From Candidatus Rifleibacteriota bacterium (GTDB taxonomy: Bacteria; Riflebacteria; Ozemobacteria; Ozemobacterales; Ozemobacteraceae), in NCBI GenBank assembly GCA_017526725.1, contig JAFXRA010000167.1, positions 1 to 5,391 of the forward strand: DNA of 5,391 bases, in the 5' to 3' direction. Positions 1-5,391 of the stretch are shown in pieces. The notes beneath the pieces were generated by a model. The model saw only the letters and a program-made list of their open reading frames with translations. It did not search any database and was not told the origin of the DNA. Position numbers and translations under genes: made by a program. Every line of letters starts with the position of its first letter. The first letter of the stretch is position 1.

Positions 1-24
1 GGGGGAGCAAAGCGAAGCTTTGCG
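1..24. repeat. GAA-loop hairpin, left part cut by window edge
   Basis: The window opens with GGGGG, followed by a perfect 7-bp stem, GCAAAGC (7-13) and GCTTTGC (17-23), closed by a GAA triloop. The loop-proximal segment AAAGCGAAGCT (9-19) is the exact reverse complement of AGCTTCGCTTT at 162-172, so this is another copy of the repeat family seen further right. The partner of the opening G-run, if there is one, lies outside the window. No coding function is likely. Confidence 0.6.
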
Positions 25-153
25 TAATAATAGAGCGGAAGAGCAGACAGTTCCTTGATTTTAGAAGACCCCTTTACGACTCGCTTGCCATCCTGGCGCT
101 CGCATGCACTCCCAACCTCCTGTTGGTCGTCGTCTTGCTTACGCGTGCCACTT

Positions 154-177
154 CCCCCAACAGCTTCGCTTTGGGGG
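154..177. repeat. C5/G5 hairpin with GAA/TTC loop
   Basis: CCCCCAA (154-160) pairs perfectly with TTGGGGG (171-177). After one bulged C (161), AGC (162-164) pairs with GCT (168-170) around a TTC loop, which reads as GCGAAGC on the minus strand. It is one module of the repeat block and has no T-tract, so it is not a typical intrinsic terminator. Confidence 0.6.
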
Positions 178-191
178 CAGTTCTTTAAGAT

Positions 192-238
192 GCTCCCCCA
201 GTTTAGCTGTGGGAGCTGTCACGAAGTGACTGAGGGGG
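192..238. repeat. Branched palindrome with alternative pairings
   Basis: Two local stems sit side by side: GCTCCC (192-197) with GGGAGC (211-216), and GTCAC (218-222) with GTGAC (226-230) around a GAA loop. In the alternative fold, CCCC (195-198) pairs with GGGG (235-238) and CAGT (199-202) with ACTG (229-232), enclosing the centre. The first stem and the outer fold compete for the same C-run. The GAA triloop matches those of the hairpins at 7-23 and 162-170. Confidence 0.55.
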
Positions 239-241
239 TCT

Positions 242-300
242 TCAAAATATCCCCTTTCTTAAAGGGGAACGGCTGCGTTAGTAGCCAAGGGGATTTTTGA
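242..300. repeat. 59-bp palindromic element with terminal inverted repeats
   Basis: The ends TCAAAATATCCCC (242-254) and GGGGATTTTTGA (289-300) are inverted copies of each other apart from one extra base, with a perfect 8-bp core ATCCCCTT (249-256) and AAGGGGAT (287-294). Inside are CCCCTTT/AAAGGGG (251-257, 261-267; loop CTT) and GGCTGC/GTAGCC (271-276, 281-286; loop GTTA, one G-U pair). The discrete boundaries and size resemble REP/MITE-like intergenic elements. The G-run at 289-292 and the one at 264-267 both match the same C-run, so two folds are possible. Confidence 0.6.
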
Positions 301-423
301 GACTTTGCCAAGCAGTAGAAAGTTGAGTCCGAAGACGTAGCAAACCTAAAACAATCCCCTAAACTCTATGCTCTACGCTCTTGTGCTCTTTTCTCTAAAA
401 GAGGCTTTAGCCTCGTAACTACA
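301..423. other. Intergenic stretch, little structure
   Basis: I see no gene here. There is a loose run of three GCTCT units (370-374, 377-381, 385-389) and a small stem GAGGC/GCCTC (401-405, 410-414) with loop TTTA. Neither has a recognisable function. Confidence 0.5.
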
Positions 424-460
424 AAAAAACCGCTTCTCTTTTTAAGAGAAGCGGTTTTTT
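424..460 (-). terminator. Bidirectional intrinsic terminator after tex
   Basis: CCGCTTCTCTT (430-440) pairs perfectly with AAGAGAAGCGG (444-454) around a 3-base loop. The stem is flanked by an A-run (423-429) and a T-run (455-460), giving a 17-bp palindrome if the A/T pairs are counted. Read leftward from tex, the hairpin is followed by seven U residues and begins 2 nt past the stop codon. Read rightward it is followed by six U residues, so it should also stop transcription entering from the repeat side. Confidence 0.93.
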
Positions 461-462
461 AC

Positions 463-2619
463 TTACCACTTTTCGACCTGTTTGCGTTCAGAGCGCATGC
501 TTAAAGCTATGCGGTTTCTCGGAATATCTACTTCTGTAACTCTGACCATAACCTTTTGGGCTACTTTTACAACTTCGTTGGGGTCCTTAACGAACTTATC
601 AGCTAATTGGCTGATGTGAACAAGCCCATCCTGATGAACACCTATATCAACGAAGGCACCGAACTGAGTGACATTGGTAACTATACCGGGAAGCTTCATT
701 CCAACCTTAAGATCTTTAATTTCGTTTACACCTTCAGTGAATGAGAAGGCTTCGAATTTTTCACGAGGGTCAAGACCTGGTTTTGAAAGTTCTTTGATGA
801 TGTCGTTAAGAGTCGGCAACCCGATTGTATCAGTGACATAATTATTCAGATTAATTTTGTTTCTAAGTTCACCGCTTTTGAGTAAGTCTTCAATGCTGCA
901 GTTCAAGTCTTTAGCCATTTTTTCTACTATTGGATAGCTTTCGGGGTGAACTGCGCTTTTATCAAGAGGATTATCACTGTTTCTGATTCTTAAGAAACCG
1001 GCGGCTTGTTCAAAAGCCTTTGGTCCAAGTCTTGGAACTTTCTGCAGAGCTTTTCTATTTTTGAATGGGCCGTTAGCTTCTCTGTAAACAACGATGTTCT
1101 TAGCCAACTGAGGACCTAAGCCTGAAACATAGCTTAAAAGCTGCTTGCTGGCGGTGTTTACTTCAACGCCAACGCCGTTAACACAGCTCATAACTACGTC
1201 ATCAAGACCCTTTTTAAGGTTGTTCTGGTCTACGTCGTGCTGATACTGACCAACACCTATAGATTTCGGGTCGATTTTAACCAGTTCTGCCAATGGATCC
1301 ATCAATCTTCTGCCGATTGAAACAGCGCCTCTAACGGTAACGTCATAGTCTGGGAATTCTTCACGTGCAACTTCTGACGCTGAGTAAATTGAAGCTCCGC
1401 TTTCATTTACCATTACTACCACAATCTGAGGCGGAAGCTTTAAACTCTTAATGAATGCTTCTGTTTCACGGCTTGCTGTGCCGTTCCCTATGGCAATAGC
1501 CTGAATTTTGTATTTAGCAATAAGTTGTTTAACAAGAATTGCAGAAGCTTCTAAAGCTCTTTCAGACTGAGAAATATAAATAACGGTGTTTTCAAGAAGT
1601 TTGCCCTGTGGGTCGAGAACAACAGTCTTGCAGCCGGTTCTGAAACCTGGATCTATAGCTAATACTGATTTCTGACCGAGAGGAGCAGCCATAAGCATTT
1701 CACGAAGGTTAACAGAGAATACTTTTATTGCTTCTTCTTCAGCTTTATCTCTTAGTTGTTTTAAAAATTCGTTTTCGATTGAAGAAGAAAGCATATGTTT
1801 GTAAGCGTCTTCGATAGCTTCTCTGACATGTTCCCAAGCTGGGCAGAAGCCTTTGCGGTAGAATTTATAAATGTTTTTAACTGTTCTGTCGGCTTCAGGC
1901 TGAACACTGACTTTTAAAACGCCTTCGTTCTGACCTCTGAGAATGGCAAGCAGTCTGTGAGGAGCGGCCTTAGAAGCCGGTTCCTGCCAATCATAATAAT
2001 CTTTGAATTTAATGCCTTCGGCTTCTTTTTCCTTTATGACTTTAGAATTTAAAACAGCTTCCAAAGCGAACTGCTGTCTGAGCATGTCTCTGACGTCAGC
2101 ATTTTCATTAACCATTTCGGCAATAATGTCTCTTGCGCCCTGTAAAGCTTCTTCAACTTTCTTGACGCCTTTTTCTTCGTTCAAGAAAGCTTCGGCTTCT
2201 TTTTCCGGTTTGCAGGTTGGAGACTGTTCCAAAAGAATCATAGCAAGAGGTTCTAAGCCTTTTTCACGTGCAATTGTTGCTTTTGTGCGTTTCTTGGGTC
2301 TGAAGGGCAGGTAAATATCTTCTAATTGTGCCAGATTCTTGGCTCCATTGAGCTTTTCAGTAAGTTCGTCAGTTAAAAGATTTCTTTCAGTTAAAGATTT
2401 AACGATAGCTTCTTTACGTTTATCAAATTCAGCAAATTCATCTAATCTGTCTCTAATAGTGGTAATAGCTACTTCGTCTAGAGAACCGGTTCGTTCTTTT
2501 CTGTATCTTGCGATAAAAGGAACTGTTCCGCCTTCTTCCAAGAGTTGTGCGGTAGACATTACCTGAAAAACGTGTATTTTCAATTCGTCAGCAATTCGCT
2601 GAAAATATGTATCGTTCAT
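463..2619 (-). CDS. tex: Tex, S1-domain transcription accessory / RNA-binding protein
   Basis: This is a complete 718-residue member of the Tex/YhgF family, within its usual length of about 720-775. Tex is a conserved cytoplasmic nucleic-acid-binding protein linked to transcription, but its exact biochemical role remains unsettled. The domains appear in the expected order. An N-terminal helical Tex region (about 1-190) contains PFIARYRKE (34-42) and LEDIYLPFRPK (99-109). A YqgF/RNase H-like domain (about 317-443) begins with AIDPGFRTGCK (321-331) and includes GNGTASRETE (378-387) and NESGASIYSASE (405-416). The family signature IGVGQYQHDV (454-463) follows. A helix-hairpin-helix region has turns at GLGPQ (500-504) and RLGPKA (530-535). 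The C-terminal S1 domain (about 637-709) has TQFGAFVDIG (651-660) and DGLVHISQL (664-672). No truncation or frameshift is evident. An in-frame TAA directly precedes the ATG, so the start cannot lie further upstream. It has its own promoter and terminator, so it is probably monocistronic, with possible read-through from the TPR gene. Confidence 0.97.
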   Translation of the reverse strand: MNDTYFQRIADELKIHVFQVMSTAQLLEEGGTVPFIARYRKERTGSLDEVAITTIRDRLDEFAEFDKRKEAIVKSLTERNLLTDELTEKLNGAKNLAQLEDIYLPFRPKKRTKATIAREKGLEPLAMILLEQSPTCKPEKEAEAFLNEEKGVKKVEEALQGARDIIAEMVNENADVRDMLRQQFALEAVLNSKVIKEKEAEGIKFKDYYDWQEPASKAAPHRLLAILRGQNEGVLKVSVQPEADRTVKNIYKFYRKGFCPAWEHVREAIEDAYKHMLSSSIENEFLKQLRDKAEEEAIKVFSVNLREMLMAAPLGQKSVLAIDPGFRTGCKTVVLDPQGKLLENTVIYISQSERALEASAILVKQLIAKYKIQAIAIGNGTASRETEAFIKSLKLPPQIVVVMVNESGASIYSASEVAREEFPDYDVTVRGAVSIGRRLMDPLAELVKIDPKSIGVGQYQHDVDQNNLKKGLDDVVMSCVNGVGVEVNTASKQLLSYVSGLGPQLAKNIVVYREANGPFKNRKALQKVPRLGPKAFEQAAGFLRIRNSDNPLDKSAVHPESYPIVEKMAKDLNCSIEDLLKSGELRNKINLNNYVTDTIGLPTLNDIIKELSKPGLDPREKFEAFSFTEGVNEIKDLKVGMKLPGIVTNVTQFGAFVDIGVHQDGLVHISQLADKFVKDPNEVVKVAQKVMVRVTEVDIPRNRIALSMRSERKQVEKW

Positions 2620-2626
2620 TTATAAA

Positions 2627-2632
2627 CCCCTT
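2627..2632 (-). promoter_or_regulatory. Ribosome binding site of tex (AAGGGG)
   Basis: On the minus strand AAGGGG ends 7 nt before the tex ATG. It matches the usual AGGAGG only in part, but the spacing is right and an in-frame stop next to the ATG excludes a longer protein. Confidence 0.6.
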
Positions 2633-2648
2633 AATTTGTAGCTGTAAA

Positions 2649-2678
2649 TTTATATTATTCTTAGGGGTATCACGTCAA
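2649..2678 (-). promoter_or_regulatory. Sigma70-type promoter of tex
   Basis: On the minus strand, TTGACG (2678-2673) is followed after 18 nt by TATAAA (2654-2649). The overlapping ATATAA would give a 17-nt spacer. Transcription would begin near 2642, leaving a leader of about 22 nt. A run of seven T on the plus strand (2683-2689) puts an A-tract just upstream of the -35 box, which could act as an UP-like element. This is a sequence match only. Confidence 0.65.
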
Positions 2679-2761
2679 GCTGTTTTTTTATGTAGTTAAA
2701 TCGCAATATGACAAATGATGAGTTGAGTAAGTAAAATTGTCTTCTTTATAATTTACCGGAT

Positions 2762-4612
2762 TTATTGTCCTTCGTGCAATTTATCATAACAATAAACAAA
2801 TTGCTCCTTGGCGCTTTGATCATTTGGGTCTAGGTCTGCTACTTTGTTAAAATACATACATGCTTTATCGTAATCTCCTAAATTTCTATAAGAAGCCGCT
2901 ATGAAATAAAGATAATCTGTATCTTCTGGTTTGTGGTAAGATGCACAATGGTAATACTTCAAAGCTTCTTCATAATGCTCAGTATTATATAGGATATTGC
3001 CTAAGTTGTAGCAGAACATATCTATGAATCTATAATCATGGTCTCTATTGCTAATCATATATCCGGCATAAGCCACATCGTAACATTCATCAAATCTTTT
3101 TAGCTTATACAAACACCTGTTTAAGATATCCATCGTATCTAAATCTTGTGGAATATATGATAAAGCTGTCTGCATTTCATTTGCGGCTTCTTCAAAATTC
3201 ATTTCGTTATAATACTTTGCCCCTAGGTTGTAGTGTTTTATCATATGATTCATATCTGAGTTTTCATCTAAAAATATTTCTTGTCTTATTATATTACTTG
3301 GAATATCGTAAGTATCTTTTGCTCCAGCTTTTATAAAGTCATTACATTTCTTGTAGTAGTCTAAAGACTTTTGAGTATCGCCTTTACTTGCATAAAACTT
3401 AGCTATTTTCACACAGTATTTTAATTGACTACTGGGTTTACTAACCGAATTTAAAGCATCTTCATAGAATTCTGTCGCTTTGTCATATCCGGAAAGTTCC
3501 AGCCTATGGCCAATATGACAGAGATATTTTGCTTTGAGTTCGTTGTCATCAGCTTCTTTAGCTAATTTTAAGCCAATAACTGCATAGTCCATAGCTTCAT
3601 CTGGCAGATTGGTTTTAAAATATAAATCTATTAGTTCATCAATGGCTATATAGCAATCATTCTTAATTTCAAGTGCTGTTTGATATTCTTCTATGGCTTT
3701 TTCTAATTCGCCTTCCTCTTCTGCTTTTTTAGCAACATTAATGTGTTTGTATAAATTAAATAATTTTAAATATTCTTCAGATTTTTCTGTATTGCCTATA
3801 ATTTCATAGCATTTTGCAAGCCCCCCTGAAACAATTTCCAGGCAATAAAGGTCGGGGGCTATACTTTCTTTTAAAAGAGAAATAAGGTTTTCGCCAATAG
3901 CAATTATTTCGTATTTATCTTTTTTTAATCTGATTTCGTTATTAAACAACAAGAACAGGCTCATAACATGTTTAGGATTTCTTTCAATAGCAGTGAAATA
4001 GGATTTGTTGGCTTTTTCATACTCTCCTTTCTTTTCTTGTTCAATGCCTAATTTCATATGAATCATTTCTCTGTGTTTACAATCTCGATCTGCTATAGTA
4101 TTGCTGATTAAATCGTCTAAACCAACCTGTTCGGCGTATTCCGGGTCAGTTTTTTTTACATATTCATACATTTCCAGGGCCGAAGCGAAGTTGTCCCGCA
4201 TTCTGTTGCAAAAAGCCATTTCTATGTAGCTGGATAGAAAATAAGGCTTATTTAATATTACTAGAGCTAAATAATCGCAGGCGGTTTCAAACTGCTTTGT
4301 AATTTTATAATACTGGGATATATAGAAATAGAAACGCCCAATATTATCTTTGCTGCACCTTTTTTGGGCGATTACCAAAGCTTTTTGGGCCCATTCCAGC
4401 ATTTCTTCAGGTTTATCAATCTGCCCTAGACACCAGCAAAGTTCGCCCATAACCTGAATCTGAGTCGGGTAATACTTTAAAGCATTTTTATATTCTTTTA
4501 CAGCTAACTCGAACTTTCCTTCATCGGAATATTTTCTGCCTAGGCTGCTAGCCATTTCGAAAGCTTCTGAAATTTCTTCCTGGCTTAAATTTTGTTCAGA
4601 GGAATTGTTCAT
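2762..4612 (-). CDS. TPR-repeat protein, function unknown
   Basis: This complete 616-residue protein consists almost entirely of tetratricopeptide repeats, helical pairs of about 34 residues that make protein-binding scaffolds. Clear units lie near residues 19-52, 92-125, 182-214, 289-318, 458-490, 532-564 and 565-598, with weaker ones near 53-86, 126-157, 320-352, 360-392, 397-430 and 491-524. They show the usual small residue, G/Y and A positions and often end in NP or DP-like turns, for example ADLDPND (592-598). There is no signal peptide, membrane segment or fused catalytic domain, so it is probably cytoplasmic. I count 18 cysteines spread through the repeats, with no CxxC pair. The start is firm: an in-frame TGA lies at 4619-4621 and an AGGTG-type ribosome binding site precedes the ATG. 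It lies upstream of tex on the same strand, 142 bp away, and diverges from the right-edge gene. The partner cannot be inferred; divergence from a membrane-anchored protein is only weak context. It is markedly more AT-rich than tex. Confidence 0.9.
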   Translation of the reverse strand: MNNSSEQNLSQEEISEAFEMASSLGRKYSDEGKFELAVKEYKNALKYYPTQIQVMGELCWCLGQIDKPEEMLEWAQKALVIAQKRCSKDNIGRFYFYISQYYKITKQFETACDYLALVILNKPYFLSSYIEMAFCNRMRDNFASALEMYEYVKKTDPEYAEQVGLDDLISNTIADRDCKHREMIHMKLGIEQEKKGEYEKANKSYFTAIERNPKHVMSLFLLFNNEIRLKKDKYEIIAIGENLISLLKESIAPDLYCLEIVSGGLAKCYEIIGNTEKSEEYLKLFNLYKHINVAKKAEEEGELEKAIEEYQTALEIKNDCYIAIDELIDLYFKTNLPDEAMDYAVIGLKLAKEADDNELKAKYLCHIGHRLELSGYDKATEFYEDALNSVSKPSSQLKYCVKIAKFYASKGDTQKSLDYYKKCNDFIKAGAKDTYDIPSNIIRQEIFLDENSDMNHMIKHYNLGAKYYNEMNFEEAANEMQTALSYIPQDLDTMDILNRCLYKLKRFDECYDVAYAGYMISNRDHDYRFIDMFCYNLGNILYNTEHYEEALKYYHCASYHKPEDTDYLYFIAASYRNLGDYDKACMYFNKVADLDPNDQSAKEQFVYCYDKLHEGQ

Positions 4613-4618
4613 CGATAG

Positions 4619-4627
4619 TCACCTTTT
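4619..4627 (-). promoter_or_regulatory. Ribosome binding site of the TPR gene
   Basis: On the minus strand AAAAGGTGA (4627-4619) precedes the ATG, with the AAAGGTG part ending 7 nt before it. The TGA inside it is in frame with the gene, which fixes the start codon. Confidence 0.65.
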
Positions 4628-4660
4628 GGCTCAGATATTCAGTTTGTTCTTTACCAATCT

Positions 4661-4688
4661 AATATACCATAGTATTATTTATTATCAA
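4661..4688 (-). promoter_or_regulatory. Extended -10 promoter of the TPR gene
   Basis: On the minus strand, TTGATA (4688-4683) is followed after 16 nt by TATATT (4666-4661), preceded by TGG, which forms a TGn extended -10 motif. Transcription would begin near 4654, giving a leader of about 41 nt. The -35 box directly abuts the MITE-like palindrome: three of its bases are part of the CAAG that flanks the element. The insertion may therefore have created or altered this promoter. Confidence 0.6.
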
Positions 4689-4689
4689 G

Positions 4690-4870
4690 GAGGCTGTGCG
4701 AAAACTCTAAATCTGATGAAAAATCTGTATTTATTTGTTTGTAGCCTGCCCATTGTCATAAACGTTTAGCTTTCAGGGCTAAAGCCCATATGCTATACTT
4801 ATTATGACAAATGTGTAGGCAATTAGTAAAAACTGATTTGGACTTAAAAATTAGTTTTAGCTGTAGCCTC
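4690..4870. mobile_element. Probable MITE: 181-bp imperfect palindrome with CAAG flanks
   Basis: The ends are GAGGCT (4690-4695) and AGCCTC (4865-4870), flanked outside by CAAG on both sides (4686-4689 and 4871-4874), as expected for a 4-bp target duplication. The arms remain similar inward: AAAACT (4701-4706) opposes AGTTTT (4853-4858). GCCTGCCCATTGTCATAA (4744-4761) opposes TTATGACAAATGTGTAGGC (4802-4820), with a perfect 9-bp core at 4753-4761 and 4802-4810. The two arms are nearly equal, 73 and 70 nt to that core measured from the adjoining GG pair. The tip contains TTTAGC/GCTAAA (4765-4770, 4778-4783). The end sequence GAGGCTGTGCGAAAACT has the look of DDE-transposase insertion sequence ends. 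No transposase fits inside, so it would be non-autonomous. A structured leader or an old IS remnant are alternatives. Confidence 0.55.
4791..4799 (+). promoter_or_regulatory. Possible extended -10 promoter inside the palindrome
   Basis: TGC precedes TATACT (4794-4799), giving an extended -10 motif pointing toward the right-edge gene. The -35 position (TTTCAG at 4771-4776, spacer 17) matches poorly. If it is used, transcription would start near 4806 and leave a leader of about 84 nt through the right arm. It is the best rightward candidate I find between 4613 and 4889. Confidence 0.35.
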
Positions 4871-4879
4871 CAAGGTAAC

Positions 4880-4883
4880 GGAG
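4880..4883 (+). promoter_or_regulatory. Ribosome binding site of the right-edge gene
   Basis: GGAG ends 6 nt before the ATG at 4890. The in-frame TAA at 4845-4847, with no ATG, GTG or TTG codon between it and 4890, makes this the only start available. Confidence 0.7.
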
Positions 4884-4889
4884 ATTGAT

Positions 4890-5391
4890 ATGGATATTGA
4901 TTGGGATGGTGTAATAATTGCCGGAATATTTACAGGCATATGTCTTCTAGCTGTAGCGGCTGGGAATCAGCTAGATAAAGAGCGCAAAGAAAAAGTTAAA
5001 AGGTATTTTGAAAGTAAGGGGTTCTCTTTTACGGATTCCCCACAGTCAATATCTCAAAACTATGAGTCATACCAATATAAAAAAGATGTAAAGCATAAAA
5101 ACTATAATCCCAAAACTACAACAGAACATTTATTAAATACAGGATATAAATTCGATATTTTTGATTGCGGAGTCATACATACTTATTCTGTAGGAATGTA
5201 TAAAAAGCAGGATGATATCGAAATAAATATAATGAATTATAGCTGGAAAACAGATGATATAAATTATCCTCAATGCAGTATGTTTATTTTATGTCAGCTA
5301 AGATCTCCAAATGTTGATTTCCCTGATTTTTATATAAGGGAAAAAGGATTCATGGATAATTTTAAATATGATGAATCAAATGAAAAAAGCA
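4890..5391 (+). CDS. Membrane-anchored protein of unknown function, 3' end missing
   Basis: An open frame runs from ATG 4890 off the right edge, giving 167 residues without a stop. Residues 8-25 (VIIAGIFTGICLLAVAAG) form one hydrophobic segment, followed by a basic, charged stretch (DKERKEKVKR, 29-38). This suggests an N-terminal anchor, with most of the protein probably on the cytoplasmic side by the positive-inside rule. The rest looks like a soluble alpha/beta domain rich in Tyr, Asp and Asn. I recognise no catalytic motif. The order of a hydrophilic strand (DIEINIMNYSW, 109-119), a hydrophobic strand (MFILCQLRS, 131-139) and FPDFYIREKGF (144-154) vaguely recalls uncharacterised anchored proteins with an LPxFxLRPE-like motif. 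That is memory-based inference, not an assignment. A ribosome binding site and start codon are present. It is AT-rich, like the TPR gene, from which it diverges. Confidence 0.75.
   Translation, partial: MDIDWDGVIIAGIFTGICLLAVAAGNQLDKERKEKVKRYFESKGFSFTDSPQSISQNYESYQYKKDVKHKNYNPKTTTEHLLNTGYKFDIFDCGVIHTYSVGMYKKQDDIEINIMNYSWKTDDINYPQCSMFILCQLRSPNVDFPDFYIREKGFMDNFKYDESNEKS

Larger units (their letters stand above)
60..247. repeat. Composite palindromic repeat element downstream of tex
   Basis: The outer arms TTTAGAAGACCCC (60-72) and GGGGTCTTCAAAA (235-247) are inverted copies matching at 12 of 13 positions, including a perfect 9-bp core (64-72 with 235-243). Between them lie several small stems: GCCA/TGGC (87-90, 94-97), CCAAC/GTTGG (112-116, 122-126), ACGAC/GTCGT (76-80, 126-130), and the two C/G-run hairpins listed separately. 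An 81-codon open frame crosses 55-300, but it follows the palindromes, lacks a ribosome binding site and has a low-complexity product. I read the block as intergenic interspersed repeats, probably several units inserted side by side. Whether it is transcribed or mobile cannot be told from one copy. Confidence 0.55.

Noticed and set aside
55..300. 81-codon rightward open frame across the left repeat block
   Set aside because: It reads through palindromes, has no ribosome binding site, and its composition follows the hairpin repeats; most likely spurious.
1..300. CRISPR array or tandem repeat array
   Set aside because: The repeated units are palindromes of different length and sequence, without uniform repeats or spacers.
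192..300. Riboswitch or attenuator
   Set aside because: Alternative folds exist, but no gene follows on either strand within reach, and a strong bidirectional terminator lies between this region and tex.
2003..2566. Two rightward open frames (2003-2314 and 2339-2566)
   Set aside because: They lie antisense inside the well-supported tex gene, have Ser-rich products typical of shadow frames, and lack ribosome binding sites.
2680..2761. Intrinsic terminator after the TPR gene
   Set aside because: Only weak pairings are present (for example GACAA/TTGTC with a loop of about 20 nt), and no U-tract follows. The seven-base A-run nearby on the minus strand is the wrong base for a terminator.
3148..3336. 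62-codon rightward open frame with a hydrophobic product
   Set aside because: It is antisense to the TPR gene, without a start signal; a shadow of the repeats.

Overview
The window looks like a piece of a low-GC bacterial chromosome. It has two complete genes on the minus strand, one rightward gene cut by the right edge, and two stretches rich in inverted repeats. The complete Tex protein, the purine-rich ribosome binding sites and the sigma70-type promoters are all bacterial. The C4-5/G4-5 hairpin elements at the left edge resemble interspersed palindromes I associate, from memory only, with gut Firmicutes such as Negativicutes. I would not assign a genus. Hand-counted 60-base samples fall from about 42-52% GC in tex (541-600, 1141-1200) to 30% in the TPR gene (3001-3060) and 27% in the right-edge gene (5041-5100).

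Layout. 1-300 is a mosaic of palindromic repeat elements with no credible gene. 301-423 is plain intergenic sequence. 424-460 is a very strong bidirectional intrinsic terminator, starting 2 nt past the tex stop codon. 463-2619 (minus) encodes the S1-domain nucleic-acid-binding protein Tex, with its own promoter in the 142-bp gap upstream. 2762-4612 (minus) encodes a 616-residue cytoplasmic TPR-repeat protein of unknown partner, with an extended -10 promoter at 4661-4688. 4690-4870 is an imperfect palindrome of about 181 bp flanked by CAAG on both sides and looks like a small non-autonomous transposable element (MITE). 4890 to the right edge is the start of a rightward gene for a protein with one N-terminal membrane anchor, which I do not recognise.

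The genes do not form an obvious pathway. Tex is a housekeeping factor. The TPR gene lies upstream on the same strand, and no terminator is evident between them, so some read-through into tex is possible. The TPR gene and the right-edge gene are divergent, and their regulatory region is almost wholly occupied by the MITE-like palindrome. Its left end touches the -35 box of the TPR gene and its right end lies 9 nt before the ribosome binding site of the right-edge gene. I see no CRISPR array, tRNA, rRNA, transposase or recognisable defence system. The most unusual material is the repeat architecture, not the coding content.
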